Positions 1-6,403 are shown, counted from the stretch's first letter. The stretch is DNA of 35,078 nt from Gemmatimonadota bacterium (GCA_009692115.1 SHZU01000003.1:1-35078), one strand, 5' to 3'. The notes: generated from the sequence alone by a model not told the origin. Translations and numbers: made by a program.

Positions 1-191
1 TGGCGACGGTCACCACCGTCGGGTACGGTGATCGCTTCCCGGTGACTAGCGAAGGCCGATTGGTCGGCGGGCTGCTCATGTTCAGTGGCGTTGGGTTGTT
101 CAGCACGCTGGCCGGCCTCGTCGCGAGCTGGTTGGTGACCCCACCCCAGCCACCCGGAGACGGTACCCCAGAGAACCGGGCGTCGACGTGA
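1..191 (+). CDS. Potassium channel pore domain, C-terminal part (5' end outside window)
   Basis: The frame opening at position 3 reads 62 codons to TGA at 189-191. It begins ATVTTVGYGDRFPVT, which contains the TVGYGD potassium selectivity filter. A hydrophobic stretch follows (about residues 21-46, LVGGLLMFSGVGLFSTLAGL) as the inner, second pore-lining helix, then a short polar tail (PPQPPGDGTPENRAST). This is the Ion_trans_2 pore-loop/TM2 arrangement of bacterial two-TM or six-TM K+ channels. The missing N-terminus would decide which type, and whether voltage-sensor helices are present. The protein would sit in the cytoplasmic membrane and conduct K+. There is no cytoplasmic RCK domain after TM2, so it is not a regulated KtrAB- or MthK-type channel. 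It lies on the left side of the tRNA-Leu scar, so it may belong to the integrated element; that is inference. Confidence 0.85.
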   Translation, partial: ATVTTVGYGDRFPVTSEGRLVGGLLMFSGVGLFSTLAGLVASWLVTPPQPPGDGTPENRAST

Positions 192-438
192 CAGTCGGAG
201 TTTGTGGGTGATCAGAGGTGGTCGCCGCGTGACTGACGCCAGGATGGCGCCACGACCTGAAAAAACGTTAGGCGGTTACTGTGCCCGTACTGTGCCCGTC
301 CGTGCTTGATTTGGGCACCGCCGGGGCTTGTGGAAAACCTCCCACTACCAGCCATCATGAGCGCGTAACCCCTTACTGGTGTTAGCGTAAGCTCGACACC
401 CAGGCAGTCGGTGTTTGTCGGTGTTCGACGGGTGAATC
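192..438. other. Non-coding stretch left of the tRNA-Leu fragment
   Basis: No convincing gene is visible between the channel gene and the tRNA fragment. The stretch holds one CGTTAGGC octamer (266-273) and two tandem copies of the 11-mer ACTGTGCCCGT (278-288, 289-299). A third copy lies beyond the tRNA fragment. I looked for the 5' half of a tRNA-Leu (acceptor GCTCGGG plus a D arm) immediately upstream of 439 and did not find it. Confidence 0.5.
274..292 (+). repeat. 19-bp direct repeat, copy 1 (left of tRNA fragment)
   Basis: The sequence GGTTACTGTGCCCGTACTG occurs here and again at 528-546, 254 bp apart, on either side of the tRNA-Leu 3' fragment. Copy 1 continues with a second ACTGTGCCCGT unit. 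Short direct repeats flanking a tRNA-derived core are what arm-type integrase binding sites look like. No integrase gene is in the window, so the role is inferred. Confidence 0.6.
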
Positions 439-493
439 GGACTTAAAATCCCTCGGGGGCAACCCCATCCGGGTTCGAGTCCCGGCCCGAGCA
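439..493 (+). tRNA. tRNA-Leu(UAA), 3' fragment only (probable attachment-site scar)
   Basis: The segment folds as the 3' half of a class II tRNA. It has an anticodon loop CTTAAAA at 442-448 with anticodon TAA (444-446), and a long variable arm with a GGGG/CCCC stem (456-459 / 463-466). A perfect T arm follows: CCGGG, TTCGAGT, CCCGG at 469-485. The acceptor 3' strand CCCGAGC (486-492) and discriminator A493 close it; no CCA is encoded. The 5' half is missing: no GCTCGGG acceptor strand or D arm lies at the expected distance. The anticodon stem also breaks down after three pairs (GGA/TCC), so the identity starts at about 439. A 3' half without its 5' half is the usual product of tyrosine-integrase insertion into a tRNA gene. 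It is not a functional tRNA. Confidence 0.75.
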
Positions 494-838
494 TTCGAGT
501 TACGCGTTTTGTCCACATGGGATTTTGGGTTACTGTGCCCGTACTGGTGGGTCGGCCGAACGGTCGGTGCGGTCTCATGGTTCGGCGTCAACATTGGGGA
601 GCCGTTCAAGGCGCTGGTGTACGGGGCGCTCCGTTAGGCGGTCTCGGGGACGATCGATGAGTGACACCTGACCAGCAGCCGGAGCGAGACCATGCCCTTC
701 ACCCCATGGGGAGCGGGAGGCAGCGACCCTCGTCGCCTGGCACCAGCGGACTGGACGTCAGGGCTCAGGAGAACCCCCGGGAAAGCCGGCGCCGGAAGTG
801 TCATCGCAGGATTCGCGCTGCTCACGGTAGTTGGTCAC
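494..838. other. Unassigned stretch between tRNA fragment and IS remnant
   Basis: I recognise no gene in these 345 bases. The stretch contains the second copy of the 19-bp repeat (528-546) and a second non-coding CGTTAGGC octamer (632-639). Open frames exist on both strands, but their sequences look like random high-GC translation. A frame open from 692 runs into the transposase remnant, yet residues before about 839 show no transposase similarity, so the left boundary of the IS fragment is near there. Confidence 0.5.
528..546 (+). repeat. 19-bp direct repeat, copy 2 (right of tRNA fragment)
   Basis: Exact second copy of the repeat at 274-292, 35 bases downstream of the tRNA 3' end. It carries the third ACTGTGCCCGT 11-mer of the region (532-542). 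Confidence 0.6.
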
Positions 839-1041
839 GGGCCCGGTCGGTGGCGTGGGCTGGAGGACGTCGCGTTTGCGACCCTCGAGTGGGTCAGTTG
901 GTTCAACACGGCCCGCCTGCTGGAGCCGCTGGGGTATCTTCCGCCCGCGGAGTTTGAAGCGCAGTTTCACCGCACCCGCGAGGCGAACGCCCTGGCGGGG
1001 GCACTCACATACGAGCTCTCCGGGAAACCCGGGGCGATTCA
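839..1041 (+). pseudogene. IS3-family transposase OrfB, C-terminal remnant with right IS end
   Basis: The frame reads RGLEDVAFATLEWVSWFN and continues with RLLEPLGYLPPAEFEAQF and an ALTYEL-like tail. This is the end of the DDE (rve) integrase core of IS3-family OrfB, including the conserved final region around the catalytic Glu (FATLEWV...N.RR). Everything upstream of about 839, including both catalytic aspartates, is missing, so it is inactive. The segment ends in a 24-bp terminal inverted repeat (1018-1041). That repeat matches the reverse complement of the left end at 1811-1834 at 22 of 24 positions. The reading frame runs past the IS end to a stop at 1225 without similarity. This is the tail of a different copy from, or a rearranged part of, the element whose head starts at 1811. 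Confidence 0.85.
1018..1041 (+). repeat. Right terminal inverted repeat (IRR) of IS3-type element
   Basis: 24 bp ending ...GGGGCGATTCA. It pairs with the left end at 1811-1834 with two mismatches. The 3 bases outside it (CTC, 1042-1044) do not match the 3 bases outside the left end (1808-1810), so no target duplication joins the two ends. Confidence 0.8.
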
Positions 1042-1323
1042 CTCGAGCCAGGCACGGGGTTCCGCTGCCCGTTGCCGGGCTGGGACACGCGCGAAACCCA
1101 TGTCGTGGTTCGCTCCGGCAGACATGATCTCGGCCGGTGGCTCCGCGAAGACTGCAACATCCGGGTTCATTGTGCGCAATACGTCGGTGGCAGGCCGCCT
1201 GTCAGGATCGCCCATGTCTGGCTGATCGCCAACACGATTTTCCACCAGGGTGCCGGCGATGCCCGCCTCGGCGAGATCATTCTCGGCGCCCGCGGCAAGG
1301 GCAGGCGGACGCGGGTCCTCTAG
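1042..1323 (+). pseudogene. Gene remnant cut at its 5' end by the IS right end; product unknown
   Basis: A frame is open from the base after the IS end to TAG at 1321-1323. It gives about 93 residues containing GWDTRETHVVVRSGRHDLGR and ending GEIILGARGKGRRTRVL. The third codon position is clearly richer in G/C in this frame than in the opposing - strand frame, so + is the likelier coding strand. There is no convincing start codon with a ribosome-binding site, which fits a C-terminal piece of a gene whose beginning was lost when the IS inserted. I do not recognise the family and assign no function. It converges on the small membrane-protein gene, whose stop lies 40 bases further on. Confidence 0.35.
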
Positions 1324-1362
1324 GAACCGCCGCGCGTCCGCTGCTCTCAGTCGCTCAGTCGC

Positions 1363-1683
1363 TCAGGCCTTGGCTGGCGGCATGAGACGAGCCACGATGA
1401 GCTTGCTGATCACCATGATCGCGGCACCCGCCGTGACCGCGCCCATGTTGTTGTAGACTGCGGCGAGCGAGGTTCCCGCCGCCGGAATCGCCTCAAGATT
1501 CTTCGCAAACATGTTGAGGGCGATCGCTCCGGCGTAAATCCGCACGGAATCCTCCCGCGCCGCATCCCACCCGACGACGAGTCCGACTACCAACAGAATG
1601 GCGGCCAACTGCGGGATCGTCACGAAGGCTCCGGCTACACTCGCCAGTACACCGACCCAAACAGCAATCTTTCCTGGGGTCAT
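1363..1683 (-). CDS. Small three-helix membrane protein, unknown function
   Basis: Protein of 106 aa, starting at ATG 1683 (- strand) with GGAGAAGAG just upstream and ending TGA at 1363. It has three hydrophobic segments at about residues 6-39, 50-63 and 76-100 (KIAVWVGVLASVAGAFV..., YAGAIALNMFAKNL, GAVTAGAAIMVISKLIVARL). The short polar link WDAAREDSVR falls between the first two, and the tail is positively charged (PPAKA). Small-residue-rich helices (A, G) suggest tight packing or oligomerisation. It has a clean sigma-70-like promoter (see 1737-1765), so it is probably expressed. It is the only intact gene in the 769-bp segment between the two IS ends, and it runs against the direction of the rest of the window. 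I do not recognise the family. Confidence 0.65.
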   Translation of the reverse strand: MTPGKIAVWVGVLASVAGAFVTIPQLAAILLVVGLVVGWDAAREDSVRIYAGAIALNMFAKNLEAIPAAGTSLAAVYNNMGAVTAGAAIMVISKLIVARLMPPAKA

Positions 1684-1736
1684 CTCTTCTCCGACGTTGG
1701 GGTTTGCGTGAGCGCTTGTCGCGCTGTAGTGTGTAA

Positions 1737-1765
1737 AATGTACGGCGTGAACCGGGGCTTGTCAA
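1737..1765 (-). promoter_or_regulatory. Sigma-70-type promoter for the small membrane-protein gene
   Basis: On the - strand a perfect -35 TTGACA (+ strand 1760-1765) is followed by a 17-bp spacer and a -10 TACATT (1737-1742, 4 of 6 matches). Transcription would start near 1730 and give a leader of about 45 nt before ATG 1683. Confidence 0.7.
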
Positions 1766-1810
1766 ACGGGGACGGGTGCGACGGCCTCAAAGGCTGCCGC
1801 GCTGAGTGTT

Positions 1811-1834
1811 TGAATCGCCCCGGGATTGCCGGAG
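1811..1834 (+). repeat. Left terminal inverted repeat (IRL) of IS3-type element
   Basis: 24 bp beginning TGAATCGCCCCGGG, about 25 bases upstream of the OrfA start. It is the inverted partner (22 of 24) of the IRR at 1018-1041. The 5'-TG start is the usual IS3-family end. Confidence 0.8.
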
Positions 1835-1860
1835 ACTCCATTCCATGAGAGGTGGGAGTC

Positions 1861-2181
1861 ATGCCACGATCCTCACGGTATCCGCCGGAGGTGCAGGAGC
1901 GGGCGGTGCGGTTGGTGCGAGAACAAGCCGGTGCCCATGGGTCGCAGTGGGCGGCGATCAGCTCGATCGCGGGGAAGTTGGGATGTACCGCGGAAACATT
2001 GCGTCGGTGGGTTCGGCAGGCTGAGCGTGATGCCGGCCAGCGCTCGGGCCTGACGACCGACGAGCGCACTCGCGTGACGGCGTTGGAGCGCGAAAACCGC
2101 GAACTGCGCCGGACGAATGAGATCCTCCGCAAGGCGTCGGCCTATTTTGCCCAGGCGGAGCTCGACCGCCGCGGGACGTGA
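1861..2181 (+). CDS. IS3-family transposase OrfA (HTH protein)
   Basis: 106 aa from ATG 1861. MPRSSRYPPEVQERAVRLVRE opens an IS3/IS911-type HTH_Tnp_1 domain. The helix-turn-helix region AISSIAGKLGCTAETLRRWV follows (about residues 32-51), then a leucine-zipper-like coiled coil (ALERENRELRRTNEILRKAS, about 76-95). OrfA binds the IS ends and, when fused to OrfB by programmed frameshifting, directs the transposase to them. GGGAG (1854-1858) lies only 2 nt before this ATG. GTG 1852 is also in frame, but MPRSSRYPPEVQ is the family start. The stop at 2179-2181 overlaps a GTG (2178) that opens OrfB. OrfA itself looks intact, but the element is dead because OrfB is cut off after about 20 codons. Confidence 0.85.
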   Translation: MPRSSRYPPEVQERAVRLVREQAGAHGSQWAAISSIAGKLGCTAETLRRWVRQAERDAGQRSGLTTDERTRVTALERENRELRRTNEILRKASAYFAQAELDRRGT

Positions 2182-2240
2182 AGGTGGCGTTCATCGACGC
2201 CCACCGCACGACGTACGGAGTCGAGCCGATCTGTGCGGAC
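2178..2240 (+). pseudogene. IS3-family OrfB, N-terminal stub
   Basis: GTG 2178 overlaps the OrfA stop (GTGA) and reads KVAFIDAHRTTYGVEPICA, the standard beginning of this IS3 subgroup's OrfB. Similarity stops at about 2240. From there the + strand is the antisense of the PilB/GspE-like fragment, and the frame runs on without meaning to 2372. No catalytic domain remains. The break fuses two truncated genes, so it marks a deletion or recombination junction rather than a simple IS insertion. Confidence 0.8.
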
Positions 2241-2524
2241 GGCGACCGATATTTTCGGGCCAGCGACTCCGGAAGGAGCGTCGCCACCAGGGCATCGAGG
2301 CCGCTCAGGTCGGCCACCGGGACCTTGAACCGGATCGAAATCGTTTCGAGGATCTGGCGGTTGACGGCGTAGCCCCGGGGCACAACGCCGAGCCCAATGC
2401 ACTCGCGCTCAACCGACCTTAGTTCGGTAGCCTGGGCCGGGGTGAGCACGCCGGCCGACACCAGCGGCTCGATCAGCCAGAGATCCTGGGGACCCTGGCC
2501 GGCCGAGGGAGGCGGGGCCGGCAT
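2241..2524 (-). pseudogene. Type IV pilus/type II secretion ATPase (PilB/GspE-like), N-terminal fragment
   Basis: On the - strand from ATG 2524 the frame encodes about 95 residues. They include LVSAGVLTPAQATELRSVER, a stretch ending ETISIRFKVPVADLSGLDAL and then LLPESLARKYRS. This is the pattern of the MshEN/T2SSE_N domain: a two-helix 'learn to read' segment, then hydrophobic 'PxxDLSxLDP...LLPExLARRYR'. That domain precedes the AAA+ motor in PilB, GspE and MshE, where it binds c-di-GMP or couples to the platform. The frame breaks at about 2240, where IS3 OrfB sequence begins; the RecA-like motor domain is absent from the window. Stand-alone proteins with this domain exist, but the abrupt end at the IS junction favours a truncated gene. 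Confidence 0.7.
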
Positions 2525-2648
2525 TTCAGCGGTGATGGATCCGGTCCCCGGGTGGCTCACGAGGTCTTGGCTCGCATAGTTGGTTATTCTTAAGTACTTG
2601 ATGCAGAACGGTCTAGCTAGCGGCAGCCGAAGCCGACCCCGGAGCCTG

Positions 2649-3911
2649 ATGACCCGCTCGACCTTGATTATCGTCCCGGGAGACAAAAGCATTACCCACC
2701 GCGCCCTCCTGCTGGCCGCCATGGCCCGGGGCCCGAGCGTGATCGAGGGGGCGCTGGCCTCGCAGGATGCCCGCTCGACCGCGCGGGTCCTTCGCCAACT
2801 GGGGGCCGGCGTCGGCTCGATGGTGGCCGGCCGCCCGCTCACGGTCGTCGGTCGCGGTCGTCTCCGAACTGCCGCCGGCCCGCTCCACTGTGGCAACTCC
2901 GGGACTACCGCGCGGCTCTTACTTGGACTGCTCTCGGCTCACCGGTTTTCGACCGCGCTGACCGGCGACCGCTCGCTCCGCCGTCGCCCGATGCGACGGG
3001 TCACCGAGCCGCTGTCGCTGATGGGGGCCCGGTTCACGCCGCCTAACGCTGACCGGCTGCCCCTCGAGGTTCGCGGCGGTACCCTCGGCCCCCTCGACTG
3101 GGAGTTGCCGGTGTCGAGCGCCCAGCTGAAGAGCGCCTTGCTCTTCGCCGGCGTCGCCGGCAACGTCCGGGTGGCGGTCCGAGAACCGGCCGGGCTCTCC
3201 CGGGACCATACCGAACGAATGCTCGAGGGCCTCGGCTTTCCGATCGGAACCGAAGGAGGCTGGATCGTGCTGCGCGGCGGTGGTCCGGTGCCTCCCTTCG
3301 AAATGACGGTCCCCGGCGATCCGAGCTCGGCGGCCTTCCTGATCGGCGCCGGCCTGATTGGCAAGCGGGCGGTGACGGTGGGTCGCGTCGGCCTCAACCC
3401 GACCCGGCTGGGGTACCTCGAGGTGCTCCGTCGGATGGGCGCCCGGGTCACCGTGTCGGTCGAAGGCCAAACCCTCGGCGAGCCGTTCGGCACCATTCAC
3501 GCCGAGCCCGGCGAGCTCCGCGGAACGGTGGTCGGGGCCGAGGAGATTCCCCGGTTGATCGATGAAGTGCCGTTGCTGGCGGCCCTGGCCGCCCGGGCGG
3601 AAGGGGCGACCCGATTCGACCAAGTCGGCGAACTCCGGGTCAAGGAGAGTGACCGTTTGGCGCAGATTGCCGGCAATCTCACGACCCTCGGGTACCGTGC
3701 CACCGGGGTAGGGAACACCCTGACCGTTCACGGCAGCGACCACCCACCCCGCGGGCGGGTCACCACCGACGGCGACCACCGGATCGCGATGGCCTTCGCG
3801 GTGCTCGGCACGGTGCCGGGTGCCCGGGTCGTCCTCGACGACCGCGACTGCGTCGCGGTGAGCTTCCCCGGCTTTTTCACCACGTTGGACCGGGCCAGAG
3901 GACGCCGATGA
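2649..3911 (+). CDS. aroA: 3-phosphoshikimate 1-carboxyvinyltransferase (EPSP synthase)
   Basis: 420 aa. Adds enolpyruvyl from PEP to shikimate-3-phosphate, the sixth step of the shikimate pathway to aromatic amino acids and folate precursors, in the cytosol. PGDKSITHRALLLAAMARG is at the N-terminus, with the substrate-binding Lys at about residue 13. GNSGTTARLLLG follows, then SSAQLKSALLFAG, the catalytic-loop LRVKESDRLAQIA and the DGDHRIAMAFAVLG motif near the end. These cover both inverted alpha/beta domains at normal length. ATG 2649 was chosen because GGAG (2641-2644) lies 4 nt upstream and the family motif starts within ten residues. Longer in-frame starts at 2580 and 2601 add unrelated sequence. 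GNSGTTAR instead of GNAGTTxR suggests a class II-like enzyme, an inference. The stop overlaps the cmk start (ATGA). Confidence 0.95.
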   Translation: MTRSTLIIVPGDKSITHRALLLAAMARGPSVIEGALASQDARSTARVLRQLGAGVGSMVAGRPLTVVGRGRLRTAAGPLHCGNSGTTARLLLGLLSAHRFSTALTGDRSLRRRPMRRVTEPLSLMGARFTPPNADRLPLEVRGGTLGPLDWELPVSSAQLKSALLFAGVAGNVRVAVREPAGLSRDHTERMLEGLGFPIGTEGGWIVLRGGGPVPPFEMTVPGDPSSAAFLIGAGLIGKRAVTVGRVGLNPTRLGYLEVLRRMGARVTVSVEGQTLGEPFGTIHAEPGELRGTVVGAEEIPRLIDEVPLLAALAARAEGATRFDQVGELRVKESDRLAQIAGNLTTLGYRATGVGNTLTVHGSDHPPRGRVTTDGDHRIAMAFAVLGTVPGARVVLDDRDCVAVSFPGFFTTLDRARGRR

Positions 3912-4573
3912 GCCGCGTCATCGCGATCGACGGGCCGGCCGCCTCCGGAAAGTCCTCGACGGCGGCCGCGGTGGCCAAGGCCCTAGGCGCGCTCCACCTC
4001 GACTCCGGCGCCCTCTATCGGGGGCTGACTCGGGTGGCGCTCGATGAGGGAACGACTGATCCGGACGGCGTGCTCGAAGCGGCCGCCCGGCGCCAGTTGG
4101 TGCTCCGCCTCGACGGCGCCGAAATCGCCCCCTACCTCGACGGGGCGCCTGCGGAGCCGCTGATTCGCTCGCCTGAGGTAACGGCCGGAGTGTCCGAGAT
4201 CGCGGCCATTGGCCCCTGCCGCGACTGGGTCAACGCCAGGCTTCGGGCCGCCGGGGGCGGTGACCGAGTCTTGGTCCTCGATGGCCGGGACATCGGCACT
4301 GCGGTCTTCCCGGACGCCCGGCTCAAGGTGTTCCTGACCGCTTCTCCCGAATCCCGGGCCCGACGCCGGCTGGCCCAACGGGGTGAACTGTTCGACGCCC
4401 AGAGCGTAGCTCGCGAAACGGCCTCTTTGGCTGCCCGGGACGCCACCGATTCGAGTCGCCCGATCGCTCCGCTCCGCCAGGCCGACGATGCCGTCGAAGT
4501 CGACACCACCCACCTGACCTTTCGTGCCCAGGTCGACCTGATCGTCGGCCTTGCCGCTAAGGTCTTGTCCTAG
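3908..4573 (+). CDS. cmk: Cytidylate kinase
   Basis: 221 aa. Phosphorylates CMP and dCMP to the diphosphates using ATP, recycling cytidine nucleotides from RNA turnover and lipid synthesis. The P-loop is IDGPAASGKSS at residues 5-15. The NMP-binding region begins LHLDSGALYRG with the Ser/Tyr contacts expected for Cmk. VLDGRDIGTAVFPDARLKVF holds the conserved Arg-Asp, and the LID region SRARRRLAQRG follows. ATG 3908 overlaps the aroA stop by 4 bp, so the two are translationally coupled. aroA-cmk-rpsA is a widespread bacterial order. The rpsA promoter lies at the very end of this gene, so S1 is not solely dependent on read-through. Confidence 0.95.
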   Translation: MSRVIAIDGPAASGKSSTAAAVAKALGALHLDSGALYRGLTRVALDEGTTDPDGVLEAAARRQLVLRLDGAEIAPYLDGAPAEPLIRSPEVTAGVSEIAAIGPCRDWVNARLRAAGGGDRVLVLDGRDIGTAVFPDARLKVFLTASPESRARRRLAQRGELFDAQSVARETASLAARDATDSSRPIAPLRQADDAVEVDTTHLTFRAQVDLIVGLAAKVLS

Positions 4574-4593
4574 ATCGACTTCCGCTCTATAAT
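4565..4593 (+). promoter_or_regulatory. Promoter for rpsA
   Basis: -35 TTGTCC (4565-4570), a 17-bp spacer and a perfect -10 TATAAT (4588-4593). It overlaps the last codons of cmk. Transcription would start near 4600 and give a leader of about 90 nt before the rpsA ATG, long enough for leader-based control, although I see no clear regulatory fold in it. Confidence 0.8.
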
Positions 4594-4692
4594 ACCCGGC
4601 TATTCCCGACGCGCTCCGAGTGGCGTTCGGGGCAACCACCACCCTTATCCGGGCCCAGGCGTTTGTCTGGCGGGCCCCGCGAGTCTCCTCCT

Positions 4693-6399
4693 ATGTCCAA
4701 GCGCACCAAAGGCGCGTCGCAGTTTGCCACCGCCACCGGGCTTCGGGTCCGGACCGACCTGTACGACGAGACCTATTCCGACTCCGACTACGAAACCATG
4801 CTCTCGATGTACGAGGGCACGATGGCGCAGATCGTCGAGGGCGAGATCGTCAAGTCGAAGGTTCTCCGGATCACCGACAACGCGGTCATCCTCGACGTCG
4901 GCTTCAAGTCCGAGGGGTCGGTACCCCTCGATGAATTCAAAGAACCGCCGCAAGTCGGCGAAGAAGTCGAGGTCTTCCTCGAGCATCTCGAGGACCAAGA
5001 AGGCGCCGTCGTGTTGTCGAAGAAGAAGGCCGACTTCATGCGGGTCTGGGAAAAGATCCGAGTGGCCCACGAGAGCGACCAGCCGGTGCAGGGAACCTTG
5101 ATGAAGAAGATCAAGGGCGGCGTGGTGGTCAACGTGATGGGTGTCGACGCCTTCTTGCCGGGATCGCAGATCGCCCTTCGCCGGGTGCCGAACATTGACG
5201 AACTCCTCGGCCAGGACTTCGAGTTCAAGATCATCAAGCTCAACAAGCGGCGGCGGAACATCGTCGTGTCGCGCCGGGTCATCCTCGAGAACGAGCGGGC
5301 CAGCAAGCGCGAGCACCTGATGAAGGAGCTCCAGCCCCAGCAGGTCCGGAAAGGCATCGTCAAGAACATCACCGACTTCGGCGCGTTCATCGATCTCGGC
5401 GGAGTCGACGGCCTTCTCCACATCACCGATATGTCCTACGGGCGGGTGTCGCATCCAACCGAGTTGGTCCACATCGGCGCCGAAATCGACGTCAAGATTC
5501 TCGACATTGATTGGCAGCGCGAGCGGATTTCGCTCGGTATGAAGCAGCTCCAGCCGTATCCGTGGAAGGACATTGCCGAGAAATATCCGGTCGGCACCCG
5601 GGTCCAGGGCAAGGTCGTGTCGATCACCAATTATGGTGCGTTCATCGAACTCGAGGCGGGCATCGAGGGCTTGGTCCACATCTCGGAAATGAGCTGGACC
5701 CGGAACGTCCGCCACCCGTCAAAGATCGTGTCGATCGGCGAGACGATCGAGGCCGTGGTGCTCAAGGTCGACGAGACCGAGGAGAAGATCTCGCTCGGGA
5801 TGAAGCAGACCGAACAGGATCCGTGGATGATTCTGCCGCAGCGGTATCCGGTCGGCACCCGGCTCGCCGGCAAGGTTCGCAACTTGACCAGCTTCGGGGC
5901 CTTTGTCGAAATCGAAGTCGGGATCGACGGCCTGATCCACATCTCCGATATGTCCTGGACCAAACGGGTCCAGCACCCGTCGGAAGTGGTCAAGAAGGGC
6001 GATGCCGTCGACGTCGTGGTGCTCAATATCGATGCCGAGAACAAGCGGATTTCTCTTGGACTCAAGCAGGCCGAGGAAGATCCGTGGCTCAAGATCAGTG
6101 AGAACCTGCCGGTCGGCACCATGATTCGGGGCCGGATCGTCCGGATGATGGACAAGGGCGTGGTCGTCGATTTGGGGAACGACCTCGAGGGCTTCGCCCC
6201 GATGTCGCAGCTCCTGTTCCCCGACGTCCAGAACCCGGCCGATGTGGTCAAGGAAAATCAGGTCGCCGACGTCGAGGTTCTCGAAGTCGACCCGATCCAT
6301 CATCGGATCGTCGTGGCCGTCAAGGAGTACACCGACGACGAAACCGGCGCGCCGCCGAAGCAGGCGCCGTTGCCGCCCATCACCGATTCTGAGATGTAG
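4693..6399 (+). CDS. rpsA: 30S ribosomal protein S1
   Basis: 568 aa with six S1 (OB-fold) repeats. The first two are diverged and bind the ribosome: GEIVKSKVLRITDNAVILDV and GTLMKKIKGGVVVNVMGVDA. Four RNA-binding repeats follow, beginning GIVKNITDFGAFIDLGGVDG, KVVSITNYGAFIELEAGIEG, KVRNLTSFGAFVEIEVGIDG and GRIVRMMDKGVVVDLGNDLE. Repeats 3-5 carry the HITDMSY/HISEMSW signature. S1 recruits and unfolds mRNA on the 30S subunit, which matters here because many starts lack strong Shine-Dalgarno sequences. ATG 4693 (MSKRTKG) is preferred over the upstream TTG 4663. No SD precedes it (TCTCCTCCT), as is often seen for rpsA, which is commonly autoregulated. Length is normal. Confidence 0.95.
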   Translation: MSKRTKGASQFATATGLRVRTDLYDETYSDSDYETMLSMYEGTMAQIVEGEIVKSKVLRITDNAVILDVGFKSEGSVPLDEFKEPPQVGEEVEVFLEHLEDQEGAVVLSKKKADFMRVWEKIRVAHESDQPVQGTLMKKIKGGVVVNVMGVDAFLPGSQIALRRVPNIDELLGQDFEFKIIKLNKRRRNIVVSRRVILENERASKREHLMKELQPQQVRKGIVKNITDFGAFIDLGGVDGLLHITDMSYGRVSHPTELVHIGAEIDVKILDIDWQRERISLGMKQLQPYPWKDIAEKYPVGTRVQGKVVSITNYGAFIELEAGIEGLVHISEMSWTRNVRHPSKIVSIGETIEAVVLKVDETEEKISLGMKQTEQDPWMILPQRYPVGTRLAGKVRNLTSFGAFVEIEVGIDGLIHISDMSWTKRVQHPSEVVKKGDAVDVVVLNIDAENKRISLGLKQAEEDPWLKISENLPVGTMIRGRIVRMMDKGVVVDLGNDLEGFAPMSQLLFPDVQNPADVVKENQVADVEVLEVDPIHHRIVVAVKEYTDDETGAPPKQAPLPPITDSEM

Positions 6400-6403
6400 G
6401 GCC

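Noticed and set aside
391-493. A complete tRNA-Leu starting at GCTCGA (391)
   Set aside because: The 5' strand GCTCGAC does not pair fully with CCCGAGC, the distance is too long, and no D arm can be drawn. Only the 3' half is supported.
345-609. Two open frames on the - strand over the tRNA-Leu fragment
   Set aside because: They read antisense through tRNA sequence (GTRTRMGLPP-type translations are a familiar artefact of antisense tRNA) and have no protein support.
1039-1245. Coding frame on the - strand opposite the 1042-1323 remnant
   Set aside because: Third-position G/C is lower than in the + frame and no family is recognisable, so the + strand reading was kept at low confidence.
1347-1367. 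Tandem TCGCTCAG units at the end of the small membrane-protein gene
   Set aside because: Only two to three short copies, partly within the stop-codon region; not distinguishable from chance slippage.
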